Shown here: piece by piece, positions 1 to 14,072 of the stretch
How positions within the stretch are numbered: position 1 is the first letter of the stretch
Layout: each line of letters begins with the position of its first letter
Source of the DNA: Cherax quadricarinatus
Lineage: Eukaryota > Arthropoda > Malacostraca > Decapoda > Parastacidae
NCBI RefSeq assembly: GCF_038502225.1
Contig: NC_091293.1
Coordinates: 2,466,201 to 2,530,200 of the forward strand
DNA length: 64,000 nt
Reading direction: 5' to 3'
The notes under the pieces: generated by a model
The model's input: only the letters and a program-made list of their open reading frames with translations
Database searches by the model: none
What the model was told of the DNA's origin: nothing
Made by a program: the position numbers and the translations under genes

Positions 1-8
1 AGATATCC

Positions 9-2115
9 TTATAAAACTGCCAATATCCCAAACCTCTCCCCTAAATATTGTTCACTTATATGCGTCACTGTCAACACTTGGTCTACACTCCCCCTACCCT
101 TCCTAAAGCCTCCTTGTTCATCTGCGAACCTGCTCTCGTTCTTATTCTTAATTCTTTTAATAATAACTCTATCATACACTTTACCAGGTATGGTCAACAG
201 ACTTGTTTTCCTATATTTCTTACATTCTCTTTTATTTTCCTTTATGTCCATCCTCAGGAACCTTCCATCATTACATACATATACTGACCAACCGCTCCCC
301 TGCTTTCAATATTCCTTAATCCCATCTGTCTCGACTGCTTTGCTTCCTTTCATATTACACACTACCTCACGCACCTCCTCCCTACACACACTGCCTCACG
401 CACCTCCTCCCTACACACACTGCCTCACGTGCCTCCTCCCTACACACACTGCCTCACGTGCCTCCTCCCTACACACACTGCCTCACGTGCCTCCTCCCTA
501 CACACACTGCCTCACGCACCTCCACACACTCACACTGCCTCACACATATCCCCCCACTCATACTGCCATACTCATCTCCACACACTCACACTGCCTCACG
601 CACCTCCTCCATACACACACTGCCTCACGCACCTCCTCCCTACACACACTGCCTCACGCACCTCCTCCCTACACACACTGCCTCACGCACCTCCTCCCTA
701 CACACTGCCTCACGTGCGTCCTCCCTCACTGCCTCACGCACCTCACTCACACTGCCTACACACTCATACTACACACACTGCCTCACGCACCTCCTCCATA
801 CACACACTGCCTCACGCACCTCCTCCCTACACACACTGCCTCACACCTCCTCCCTACACACACTGCCTCACGCACCTCCTCCCTACACACACTGCCTCAC
901 GTACCTCCTCCCTACACACACTGCCTCACGTGCCTCCTCCCTACACACACTGCCTCACTTGCCTCCACACACTCACACTGCCTCACACATATCCCTCACT
1001 CATACTGCCATACTCATCTCCACACACTCACACTGCCTCACGCACCTCCTCCACACTCACACTGCCACATGCACCTCCCCCACACTCACGTCAGACTCTT
1101 CCTCACTCCTTCAAGATGTTGTACCTCCCTGCCCAATGCTAGACAACACTGATTCTTTCTCTTCATCAACATTTAATTGAAATTACTCGCTCCATTTTCC
1201 AACTACTTTTATTTCTCATTCTAATATCTTCGTTCTTTTATTAACATTGTTCGATTCATTTGTTTTTTTTTAGGATTTCTCAACTTATTGATCTCACTTA
1301 AAGTTTCTTCTTATTCCCAGCAATATTTATTGATAAACTCTTACTTATTCTCACTGATTCTCGTATTTTACTCTTCATCGAGGATGTTTTAAGTTCTCTA
1401 TAAGGGCACAATATCGTGAGTGTAACAATACATAAATAACCCCACATAGGAGACTCAGACTTTGACTAAGCATATACTCTGCCCCCCGTATATCACCTCA
1501 GCATGGTAAAGCTCTCTGATATACTAATTTTCTTCCCTAACCCTCTATACCTCATCATTCCAGCAATCGCTGGTGTTGTCCTGCCTCACACATCCTGTTG
1601 TACCCAGAAACATCTACTACACTAACACTATATTCATAAATCTACCACATACTTCTTCGACCTCGTCACCTGTACTCTGTCTAGCCCATCTTCCCACTGC
1701 TTTATATCTTACTCTAACTATCTCCTCCTTTAATTTATTAACGTTTACTTCACTCTTACCCACTGAAGACATTCTCTATTTACTTCCTACTCTCACTGTA
1801 GCTACATCTAAATAATTGTCTGATATACCTGTAGCTCCTCCATAAACATGAACATCGAGAAGTCTACCCATGAACCTTTCATTTACTAATGCTCTCATTA
1901 CGCCCTATATCATATATCTTGTGATAATTAAGACTATTTTTTCTTAAAATACGTTTTATATATGTATTACCAAAAATTTTTTTAGCAAATAATTCATTTA
2001 AAGGCTCCACCAATATCATTTGCCCGAGGGATCCCAAAATTAGCTACAACACTCGCTACAACTGCGTCTCCCACTTCAACATGTAGATCCCCAATAATAG
2101 TCTTTGTCTCAGTTC
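9..2115 (-). pseudogene. Decayed LINE ORF2 (endonuclease to reverse transcriptase)
   Basis: Non-LTR retrotransposon relic read on the minus strand. At about 2110-2005 it encodes an endonuclease-type segment beginning GDLHVEVGD, matching the GDxN block of EEP endonucleases with N changed to H. At about 1838-1810 it reads GISDNYL, where the family has SDH (H changed to N). The linker follows with many stops and frame changes to about 1090. A 29-bp minisatellite then replaces part of the coding sequence. The RT fingers resume at 251-9 with SLLTIPGKVYDRVI and EQGGFRKGRGSVDQV, the conserved RT block of this LINE type. The RT palm with the catalytic aspartates lies beyond the window edge. Assignment to a LINE is firm for the RT block and moderate for the rest. 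Confidence 0.7.
356..1085. repeat. 29-bp minisatellite (CA/CT-rich)
   Basis: About 25 imperfect copies of a 29-bp unit containing CTGCCTCACGCACCTCCTCC. A longer variant block with CACACATATCCC and CATACTCATCTCC appears at about 521-613 and again at about 955-1050, roughly 15 units apart. All plus-strand frames stay open because of composition, so the Thr/Pro/His-rich open frames are not genes. The array sits inside the minus-strand LINE relic. Confidence 0.9.
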
Positions 2116-2147
2116 AAAACTTCTTCAACACTCGCTTAACACCTCCT

Positions 2148-2151
<4 letters not shown>

Positions 2152-2237
<86 letters not shown>
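2152..2237. repeat. (CT)n microsatellite
   Basis: Uninterrupted CT dinucleotide tract of about 43 repeats. Confidence 0.98.
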
Positions 2238-2239
<2 letters not shown>

Positions 2240-2490
2240 GCAAAAATACTTACTATAACCCACTCTTAACATCCAGTTATTATTTTAATCCCCATAGTTC
2301 TTGAGGTTATGCACATATACCCACTCTTTTGACTTTCATGGGTGATCACTAAATATTACCCCATTCACCCTTCTCTAGCTAGAGTTCTTTCGCATACATC
2401 CCATTAACTCCCCATTCACTCCTCTCATATCATTTTACCCCTTTTACTTTGTTTCCCTCTTTTTCGTTTGGGTAACATATATTCATATGA

Positions 2491-4849
<2,359 letters not shown>

Positions 4850-5171
4850 CTCAGCACGTCAAAGTCCACCTAGAGAAAATTCACTTTTGTCCTGTAACCC
4901 CAGCCCCAAAGATCTTGTTGTTTGCCGATTTGAATTTAAGGCATCAGTGGAAGACCATAGTAAATAATGTTATAATGGAAGAGGCAGATGAATATTCTCA
5001 CACAAATGGACTATTGAAACTGTTATAAATTCGTCTTATGCTGGCAAATAATGGAGGCAACAAGACCAGAAAATATCCTTGACCTCATATTTTCAAATAA
5101 TGATGAAGTGGAAGGAAATACACGAGTGTGGAAGACAGTAAACTAAGATCACAACCTAAATGAAGTTGGGA

Positions 5172-5500
5172 CCTGCCTGTCTGCCTACCTACCTTCCTGC
5201 TTGCCTGCCTTCCTGCCTACCTACCTTTCTGCCTGCCTGCCTTCCTGCCTACCTACCTTCCTGCCTGCCTGCCTTCCTGCCTACCTACCTACCTTCCTGC
5301 CTGCCTTTCTGCCTACCTACCTTCCTGCCTGCCTACCTTCCTGCCTACCTACCTTCCTGCCTGCCTGCCTTCCTGCCTACCTACCTACCTTCCTGCCTGC
5401 CTTCCTGCCTACCTACCTTCCTGCCTGCCTTCCTGCCTACCTACCTTCCTGCCTGCCTTCCTGCCTGCCTTCCTGCCTGCCTGTCTGTCTGGTTATGTGC
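5172..5500. repeat. Degenerate tetranucleotide array (CTGC/CTAC/CTTC)
   Basis: About 80 four-base units of CTGC, CTAC, CTTC and CTGT mixed in short higher-order patterns. Pro/Leu/Cys-rich open frames are artefacts. It begins just after the endonuclease remnant of the LINE. Confidence 0.95.
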
Positions 5501-5642
5501 CAGCTCACTGGTTCAGTGTAGTAAAACAATCACGATGTTCTTCTCGCCAAGTTCAACTTCAACAACAACATCAAACGGATCAGATAAATCACATTCTTGG
5601 TATAAACCTCAGTAACAGACACCCATCAACTGCCTTACAAAG

Positions 5643-5815
5643 ACTCGCCACCAAACACTAGGCCATATTTATTACAAAACTTTTCGAGCCAGGGACCTTG
5701 ATTACTTTTAACACACAGAGGTTAATTACACTGCTTTTTCAACCTGTGGATGCTAAAGTAATCAAGGTTTTAGGACCGAAACGTTTCCTAATATATCCCA
5801 GTGTTTGTTCACGTG
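5643..5815. repeat. Diverged inverted repeat with hammerhead-like arms
   Basis: The sequence at 5647-5711 is partly the reverse complement of 5752-5812: CCTTGATTAC against GTAATCAAGG, with AAACACT against AGTGTTT at the outer ends. Each arm read outward contains AATCAAGGTCC or AATCAAGGTTT, then a G/C hairpin, then GAAAC or GAAAA. This resembles a decayed CUGANGA-helix II-GAAA hammerhead core like the clearer copies elsewhere in the window. The inverted repeat is seen directly; the ribozyme link is weak here. Confidence 0.5.
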
Positions 5816-5821
5816 TCTTTC

Positions 5822-7050
5822 TAAACCAAGTCTTCCAGTGAGCCAGAGAGAGGACACAGTATAAACCAAGTCTTCCAGTGAGCCACAAAGAGGACACAGT
5901 ACAAACCAAGTCTTCCAGTGAGCCACAAAGAGGACACAGTATAAACCAAGTCTTCCAGTGAGCCACAAAGAGGACACAGTATAAACCAAGTCTTCCAGTG
6001 AGCCACAAAGAGGGCACAGTATAAACCAAGTCTTCCAGTGAGCCACAAAGAGGACACAGTACAAACCAAGTCTTCCAGTGAGCCACAAAGAGGACACAGT
6101 ATAAACCAAGTCTTCCAGTGAGCCACAAAGAGGACACAGTATAAACCAAGTCTTCCAGTGAGCCACAAAGAGGACACAGTATAAACCAAGTCTTCCAGTG
6201 AGCCAGAGAGAGGACACAGTACAAACCAAGTCTTCCAGTGAGCCACAAAGAGGACACAGTATAAACCAAGTCTTCCAGTGAGCCACAAAGAGGACACAGT
6301 ACAAACCAAGTCTTCCAGTGAGCCACAAAGAGGGCACAGTATAAACCAAGTCTTCCAGTGAGCCACAAAGAGGACACAGTACAAACCAAGTCTTCCAGTG
6401 AGCCACAAAGAGGGCACAGTATAAACCAAGTCTTCCAGTGAGCCACAAAGAGGACACAGTATAAACCAAGTCTTCCAGTGAGCCACAAAGAGGACACAGT
6501 ATAAACCAAGTCTTCCAGTGAGCCACAAAGAGGACACAGTATAAACCAAGTCTTCCAGTGAGCCAGAGAGAGGACACAGTACAAACCAAGTCTTCCAGTG
6601 AGCCACAAAGAGGACACAGTATAAACCAAGTCTTCCAGTGAGCCACAAAGAGGACACAGTACAAACCAAGTCTTCCAGTGAGCCACAAAGAGGGCACAGT
6701 ATAAACCAAGTCTTCCAGTGAGCCACAAAGAGGACACAGTATAAACCAAGTCTTCCAGTGAGCCACAAAGAGGACACAGTATAAACCAAGTCTTCCAGTG
6801 AGCCACAAAGAGGGCACAGTATAAACCAAGTCTTCCAGTGAGCCACAAAGAGGACACAGTATAAACCAAGTCTTCCAGTGAGCCACAAAGAGGACACAGT
6901 ATAAACCAAGTCTTCCAGTGAGCCACAAAGAGGACACAGTATAAATCAAGTCTTCCAGTGAGCCACAAAAAGGACACAGTACAAATCAAGTCTTCCAGTG
7001 AGCCACAAAAAGGACACAGTACAAATCAAGTCTTCCAGTGAGCCAGAGAG
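5822..7050. repeat. 40-bp minisatellite, about 31 copies
   Basis: The unit contains CCAAGTCTTCCAGTGAGCCA. Units differ at a few diagnostic sites (ATAAACC/ACAAACC, GAGGAC/GAGGGC, CACAAAG/CAGAGAG). The CAGAGAG variant recurs at 5844, 6204 and 6564, exactly nine units (360 bp) apart, indicating block duplication. The 3' edge runs into the LINE RT segment, so the unit may derive from LINE ORF2. Long open frames on the minus strand are artefacts. Confidence 0.95.
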
Positions 7051-7167
7051 AACAATATGATTTTCAACAAGGACAAATATCAGTTACTCCGTTATGGGAA
7101 AATTGAAGAAATAGTAACTAGAATGAAGCATAAAATTCTGAAGCACTCAACAGAGTGAAAAACTAAC

Positions 7168-7618
7168 GTGAAGGACCTGGAAGTGATGGTGTCACCTTCA
7201 AGGATCAGAACAGTGAAGGACCTGGAAGTGATGGTGTCACCTTCAAGGATCAGAACAGTGAAGGACCTGGAAGTGATGGTGTCACCTTCAAGGATCAGAA
7301 CAGTGAAGGACCTGGAAGTGATGGTGTCACCTTCAAGGATCAGAACAGTGAAGGACCTGGAAGTGATGGTGTCACCTTCAAGGATCAGAACAGTGAAGGA
7401 CCTGGAAGTGATGGTGTCACCTTCAAGGATCAGAACAGTGAAGGACCTGGAAGTGATGGTGTCACCTTCAAGGATCAGAACAGTGAAGGACCTGGAAGTG
7501 ATGGTGTCACCTTCAAGGATCAGAACAGTGAAGTACCTGGAAGTGATGGTGTCACCTTCAAGGATCAGAACAGTGAAGGACCTGGAAGTGATGGTGTCAC
7601 CTTCAAGGATCAGAACAG
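7168..7618 (+). repeat. 45-bp coding-derived minisatellite, 10 copies
   Basis: Ten nearly perfect 45-bp units. In the frame of the flanking LINE RT each encodes KDLEVMVSPSRIRTV. The KDLxVMVS part matches the KDLGV motif downstream of the RT palm in this LINE family. The period is 15 codons, so the frame is preserved. One unit carries a G-to-T change (GAAGTACC). Confidence 0.9.
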
Positions 7619-7842
7619 TACAATTATAAGCAGCGAGGAAGATGACAGAATGGATAACTAGAACCATCAAAACAAGAAATATCAAGCTAATTATGTTTTT
7701 TTTAAATCACTTGTTCTCTCTAAGCCGGAATATTTCTGTAAAACTAACAGCGCCTTAAAGGCGAACAAAACTGCAGACCCAGAGAATGTACACGGAACCT
7801 TCACTCTACTGAAATTACTGTGAACGTTAGATAACCCTTGAC

Positions 7843-10220
7843 CTGTACTCTTTGCAACATAGGTCACACAGGTACTCTTTGCAACGTAGGTCACACAGGT
7901 ACTCTTTGCAACGTAGGTCACACAGGTACTCTTTGCAACGTAGGTCACACAGGTACTCCTTGCAACATAGGTCACACAGGTACTCCTTGCAACGTAGGTC
8001 ACACAGGTACTCCTTGCAACATAGGTCACACAGGTACTCCTTGCAACGTAGGTCACACAGGTACTCCTTGCAACGTAGGTCACACAGGTACTCCTTGCAA
8101 CGTAGGTCACACAGGTACTCCTTGCAACATAGGTCACACAGGTACTCCTTGCAACGTAGGTCACACAGGTACTCCTTGCAACGTAGGTCACACAGGTACT
8201 CCTTGCAACGTAGATCACACAGGTACTCCTTGCAACACAGGTCACACAGGTACTCCTTGCAACGTAGATCACAGAGGTACTCCTTGCAACATAGGTCACA
8301 CAGGTACTTCTTGCAACGTAGGTCACACAGGTACTCCTTGCAACATAGGTCACACAGGTACTTCTTGCAACGTAGGTCACAGAGGTACTCCTTGCAACAT
8401 AGGTCACAAAGGTGCTCCTTGCAACATAGGTCACAGAGGTACTCCTTGCAATGTAGGTCACAGAGGTACTCCTTGAAACGTAGGTCACAGAGGTACTCCT
8501 TGCAACATAGGTCACACAGGTACTCCTTGCAACATAGGTCACACAGGTACTCCTTGCAACGTAAGTCAGAGGTACTCCTTGCAACGTAAGTCAGAGGTAC
8601 TCCTTGCAACATAGGTCACACATGTACTCCTTGCAACGTAGGTCACACATGTACTCCTTGCAACATAGGCCACAAAGGTACTCCTTGCAACATAGGTCAC
8701 ACAGGTACTTCTTGCAACGTAGGTCACACATGTACTCCTTGCAACATAGGTCACACAGGTACTTCTTGCAACGTAGGTCACAGAGGTACTCCTTGCAACA
8801 TAGGTCACACATGTACTCCTTGCAACGTAGGTCACACATGTACTCCTTGCAACATAGGCCACAAAGGTACTCCTTGCAACATAGGTCACACAGGTACTCC
8901 TTGCAACGTAGGTCACAGAGGTACTCCTTGCAACATAGGTCACACATGTACTCCTTGCAGCGTAGGTCACACATGTACTCCTTGCAACATAGGTCACAAA
9001 GGTACTCCTTGCAACATAGGTCACACATGTACTCATTGCAACGTAGGTCACACATGTACTCCTTGCAACATAGGTCACAAAGGTACTCCTTGCAACATAG
9101 GTCACACATGTACTCCTTGCAACGTAGGTCACACATGTACTCCTTGCAACATAGGCCACAAAGGTACTCCTTGCAACGTAGGTCACAGAGGTACTCCTTG
9201 CAAAATAGGTCACACATGTACTCCTTGCAGCGTAGGTCACACATGTACTCCTTGCAACACAGGTCACAAAGGTACTCCTTGCAACATAGGTCACACATGT
9301 ACTCATTGCAACGTAGGTCACACATGTACTCCTTGCAACATAGGTCACACAGGTACTCCTTGCAACGTAGGTCACAGAGGTACTCCTTGCAACATATGTC
9401 ACACATGTACTCCTTGCAACGTAGGTCACACATGTACTCCTTGCAACATAGGTCACAAAGGTGCTCCTTGCAACATAGGGCACACATGTACTCCTTGAAA
9501 CGTAGGTCACACATGTACTCCTTGCAACATAGGTCACAAAGGTACTCCTTGCAACATAAGTCACACAGGTACTCCTTGCAACATAGGCCACAGAGGTACT
9601 CCTTGCAACATAGGTCACAAAGGTATTCCATGAAACATAGGTCACACATGTACTCCTTGCAACATAGGTCACACAGGTACTCATTACAACATAGGCCACA
9701 CAGGTACTCCTTGCAACATAAGTCACACAGGTACTCCTTGCAACATAGGTCACAGAGGTACTCCTTGCAACATAGGCCACACAGGTACTCCTTGCAACAT
9801 AGCTCACACAGGTACTCCTTGCAACATAGGTCACACAGGTACTCCTTGCAACATAGGTCACACAGGTACTCCTTGCAACATACGTCACACAGGTACTCCT
9901 TGCAACATAGCTCACACAGGTACTCCTTGCAACATACGTCAAACAGGTACTCCTTGCAACATAGGTCACACAGGTACTCCTTGCAACATAGGCCACACAG
10001 GTACTCCTTGCAACATAGGCCACACAGGTACTCCTTGCAACATACGTCACACAGGTACTCCTTGCAACATAGGTCACACAGGTACTCCTTGCAACATAGG
10101 TCACACAGGTACTCCTTGCAACATACGTCACACAGGTACTCCTTGCAACATACGTCACACAGGTACTCCTTGCAACATACGTCACACAGGTACTCCTTGC
10201 AACATACGTCACACAGGTAC
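7843..10220 (+). repeat. 27-bp coding-derived minisatellite, about 88 copies
   Basis: The 27-bp unit contains TACTCCTTGCAACGTAGGTC. In the LINE frame it encodes YSLQRRSHR or YSLQHRSHR. It is flanked by LDLYSLQ before and by RYMKMNTWN after, which is the LYSLQRRRERY-type motif near the C-terminus of this LINE's ORF2. Sub-blocks differ by CACAGG, CACATG and CAGAGG endings. Two shortened units at about 8560-8600 shift the frame. Long open frames on both strands are repeat artefacts. Confidence 0.93.
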
Positions 10221-10242
10221 ATGAAAATGAACACCTGGAATT

Positions 10243-10342
10243 NNNNNNNNNNNNNNNNNNNNNNNNNNNNNNNNNNNNNNNNNNNNNNNNNNNNNNNNNN
10301 NNNNNNNNNNNNNNNNNNNNNNNNNNNNNNNNNNNNNNNNNN
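10243..10342. other. Assembly gap (100 N)
   Basis: Exactly 100 N bases, a conventional unknown-length scaffold gap. It begins 22 bases after the 27-bp array ends, so the true array length and the LINE 3' end are unknown. Confidence 0.99.
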
Positions 10343-10399
10343 TCGTTCTCTTCTCTTCAGAAATTACACCAATGACATTATCACAACTGTCAGGAAAAT

Positions 10400-10510
10400 A
10401 ATAGGATGGATGACTGATTACATCATTTTCATTTTATTACTACACTTGCTGCCTCTATATTTGACTGAAGAAATCTACGGTGCAGGCGAAACGTCTCAAA
10501 AATAATGATA
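10400..10510 (+). ncRNA. Hammerhead-like element, copy A
   Basis: The core is CTGAAGA at 10465, followed by a degraded helix II, then GAAA at 10488-10491 and CGTC. TTTGA (10460-10464) pairs with TCAAA (10496-10500) to give helix I. The short helix III is ACGU, which is self-complementary. The upstream GGATGACTGATTACATC stretch is shared with the copy near 62360. Position 7 is A rather than U, which hammerheads tolerate. This is an RNA motif within a mobile element, not a host gene. Confidence 0.55.
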
Positions 10511-10571
10511 CCCCTCAACCTGTCGGTATTTTATATCATTTTCAAGAAAGTGGTTCTGTTCAGAAATATAT

Positions 10572-10749
<178 letters not shown>

Positions 10750-10787
10750 TTCCCTGATAATGTGAGAGGTCACGAAAGCGCTTGGAA
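10750..10787 (+). ncRNA. Hammerhead-like motif, copy G
   Basis: Read 5' to 3': TTCC (helix I), CTGATAA, one extra T, GTGA-GAGG-TCAC (helix II hairpin, perfect 4 bp), GAAA, GCGCTT (with the preceding A gives AGCGCU, a perfectly self-complementary helix III plus H17=U), then GGAA, which pairs with TTCC. The G8 position of the core is A, which should abolish or weaken cleavage. Sequence downstream to about 10860 probably belongs to the same element. Confidence 0.6.
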
Positions 10788-11037
10788 TGTCACTATTCTT
10801 CCACAGTGGTTGTTTTGGATATTCTGATATTACCTGTTAACTGGATGGGTTATTAAGACAATGTCACCTTTTTATCACCGGTCAACAATACTTTAATATC
10901 GTAAATAGTAATTAAAGTAGAGGTTGAGTGAGTATACACTGAGAGACATACATATCTCGGTGTATACACACTGATACATAGCTATCAGTGCATCAGTTAG
11001 TTGAGAAGGTAGCAGCATTCCTCCATCCATCCATCCC

Positions 11038-11038
<1 letters not shown>
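10788..11038. other. Non-coding interval, nothing recognised
   Basis: It includes short TATACACTGAGAGACATACA-type words related to the 32-bp satellite at 42.3-44.2 kb. No gene signal. Confidence 0.45.
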
Positions 11039-11124
<86 letters not shown>

Positions 11125-11243
11125 TTCTCCTTCAGGTTGAGTTATTACACAATGTTCGATATGTGCCTAGAGAATATATGTCCTGTCTCTACTGTGTCCG
11201 TCAGTGGAGGTGGAAGGAGACAGAGTGAGGCAGAAAGATAGAG

Positions 11244-11331
<88 letters not shown>
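11039..11331. repeat. (CT)n and (GA)n tracts facing each other
   Basis: A CT tract (about 11039-11130) is followed after some 110 bp by a GA tract (11250-11331). The two are reverse complements and could pair as a long imperfect hairpin. Confidence 0.95.
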
Positions 11332-11334
<3 letters not shown>

Positions 11335-11866
11335 CAGGTAACAGCTCTTAGCTTGTTAATAAAGTTAAGAACCCTTGTCAAATCCTGATTAAAGAGAGAG
11401 AAGTAGAGCGAGAGAGAGATAGAGGGAGAGAGAGATGGGGTGGTGGAGGAAGTGTGTATAATACAAAAGGCTGGTCGTCTCTCACACAGATGCAGCATCC
11501 AGCCCCCGTCTCCACAGCAGCGTTAAGTATTCACACTTCCACGCAAGGCAGTACAGCACATCTCAACACTACCTCGCAACACAGCAACACTCACAATACA
11601 ATATAATACAACACTACACAATACTCACAATTCACTATGATACAATACAATACAACACTATACAATACAACACTACAACGCAAGACAACAACGCTTAAGA
11701 CATATCAAAACACAATACAATGTAATACGGTGAAATGCAATTACGTAAACCATTATACAAAACAAAACGATACAGGACAATACACAACGATTCAACATAA
11801 CGCAATATGATACAACACAATAAAGTACGATAGAACATCACAAAAAAAAAACCACAATACAATACC
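11332..11866. repeat. GA-rich then degenerate (ACAAT)n low-complexity DNA
   Basis: A GA-rich patch to about 11435, then A/C/T sequence dominated by ACAATACA words at about 11540-11866. No coding signal. Confidence 0.7.
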
Positions 11867-12365
11867 ATCCCTACGAGCCCCGTGAGGGCGGGGAATGTTG
11901 CTAGGCCTGGGGACACTTGGTCCCAAAGATGAGGGGGTACTTGTACCTCCTCGTCTCGAGACACTCCCTAGATAGGGAGTCAAGGCCGGGTCTCCACTAC
12001 TTTATAAAACACCCGGGCCGGGAGAGTACCGGCGAATAAGAAAAAAACAGAACACCATACAGTACAATACAGTTCAAATAAATTTCGATACAGTGATGTT
12101 CATCACAGCTCAACGTGATACAGCACAAAATTTATACAATAAAATACAATAAACACTATACAATACATGAGGTGTATTGTATAGTGTATTCTACAGCACC
12201 AGACGGAGGCTCCAGCCTCCGGCCTACGAATTTCAGCCTAATGACCCACACTAGTTAGTGCTCTCCATACATTTTCTCCGGGCTCTTGATCCAGTGAATT
12301 AGAGATTCTCTTCCTTTTCCTCTCCTACCCGATCATTCTCTTCACTTCACTTCTATTTCCTTCCC
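11867..12365. other. GC-rich repeat-like block plus a hairpin
   Basis: At 11867-12035 there is a sharply GC-rich block containing GCCCCGTGAGGGCGGGG and CCCTAGATAGGG, both able to form hairpins. It looks like a dispersed-repeat fragment, but I cannot name it. At about 12150-12188 the words ACACTATACAATACA and TGTATTGTATAGTGT are inverted copies forming a hairpin. The rest is unremarkable. Confidence 0.4.
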
Positions 12366-12384
12366 TTTTCTTCATTTCCTCGGA

Positions 12385-12640
12385 TCAGGCTTACCTGGAG
12401 TTTACCTGGAGAGGGTTTCGGGGGTCATCGCCCCCGCATCCCGGTCTGAGACCAGGCCTAGTGATGGATCAGGGCTTGATCACCCAGGCTGTTACTGCTG
12501 GCCTCACGTAAACCGACATACGATCCACAGCCCGGCTGATCAGGTACTGAGTATAGGTGTTTGTCCAGCGTTCCGTTGCAATGTTGCTCTGTAACAGCTC
12601 CCGGGGGTTTACTGCTTCCCTAAATAAATAAGAGAAAGGG
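12385..12640 (-). pseudogene. LINE ORF2 C-terminal / 3'-end fragment
   Basis: This matches the 3' portion of the minus-strand LINE at 40.1-41.9 kb: both share GGGGGTCATCGCCCCCG, TGATCA-CCAGGCT-TTACTGCTG and CCACAGCCCGGCTG. The minus strand encodes a stretch including REAVNPREL and ERWTNTYTQYLISRAVDR. It is a truncated 3' end, not a gene. Confidence 0.6.
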
Positions 12641-12930
12641 TGGTATGCGTGTACGCTCCTCAGACTGACTTTTTCTCGTACAGACATAGTGCAGCAGCAA
12701 CAGCTGTTTTGTACAACTCTCCTGGTGAAGGCTTTCACGGCAAGCAAACTTTGGTGAAAAGAAGTATGATGTTTGTGTAAGAGAGAGAAAGAACTAGCAC
12801 GAGATCATGTCTCCCGTGTTCCATCTCCACGTTTGCTAGACAGCAACAAGTAACTACGTAAGAATAAGAAGGGAACCTGAAAGAGAATATGAATATAATA
12901 TCCGTGATGGTCAAAATAAACCTGAGACTG

Positions 12931-13191
12931 AGGACCAGGTAATACAAGATGGCTGGTGGCAGTTAAGGACCAGGTAATACAAGATGGCTGGTGGCAGTTA
13001 AGGACCAGGTAATACAAGATGGCTGGTGGCAGTTAAGGACCAGGTAATACAAGATGGCTGGTGGCAGTTAAGAACCAGGTAATACAAGATGGCTGGTGGC
13101 AGTTAAGGACCAGGTAATACAAGATGGCTGGTGGCAGTTAAGAACCAGGTAATACAAGATGGCTGCTGGCAATTAAGGACCAGGTAATACA
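12931..13191. repeat. 35-bp minisatellite, about 7.5 copies
   Basis: The unit contains AGGACCAGGTAATACAAGAT followed by GGCTGGTGGCAGTTA. Copies are nearly identical apart from GGACC/GAACC changes. Confidence 0.95.
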
Positions 13192-13802
<611 letters not shown>

Positions 13803-14072
13803 TGCATGTGTAGTGTGACCTCAGTGTAACTAAATGTACACGTTATCCAGCATGCAAGACATCCTTGAAATTTTGCATGTTTATGAGACAGAGAAAAGAC
13901 ACCAGAAATCCTACAATCATGTAAAATATTACAGGCTTACGTTTTACACTTACTTGGCAGGACGGTAGTTCTGGCTCTCTTAGAGAGCCAGGAGGAGGCG
14001 ACAGGCCCACTCTGCGCTATTCTCAGAAAAAGCTTCCTCTCACTCCTTCAGTTGCAACCTTGCAACATTGCA

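Larger units (their letters stand above)
4850..10242 (+). pseudogene. LINE ORF2 relic expanded by minisatellites
   Basis: One plus-strand LINE copy can be followed through four tandem arrays. At about 4930-5155 it encodes endonuclease pieces: DLNLRHQWK (equivalent of GDFNxRHIDW), then ENILDLIFSNNDEVEG and a DHN motif preceded by a stop (normally SDHN). After a tetranucleotide array, an inserted inverted repeat and a 40-bp array, it reads ARENNMIFNKDKYQLLRYGK (7049-7108), the conserved RT segment after the palm. A TGA stop replaces the usual W just before this. A 45-bp array repeats VKDLEVMVSP, the KDLGV block. AARKMTEWITRT follows at about 7633-7668, then LYSLQ, a 27-bp array of YSLQRRSHR, and finally YMKMNTWN at 10219-10242 against the assembly gap. 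The RT palm itself is absent. The element is dead. Confidence 0.75.

Noticed and set aside
5739..10505. Long repeat-protein-like open frames of 350-630 residues
   Set aside because: These are frames of 40-, 45- and 27-bp tandem repeats, open on several frames and both strands. Only the one frame continuous with the LINE has meaning, and it is interrupted.
11867..12035. rRNA or snRNA gene in the GC-rich block
   Set aside because: I could not match it to any rRNA or snRNA core. It looks like a dispersed repeat fragment that I cannot name.
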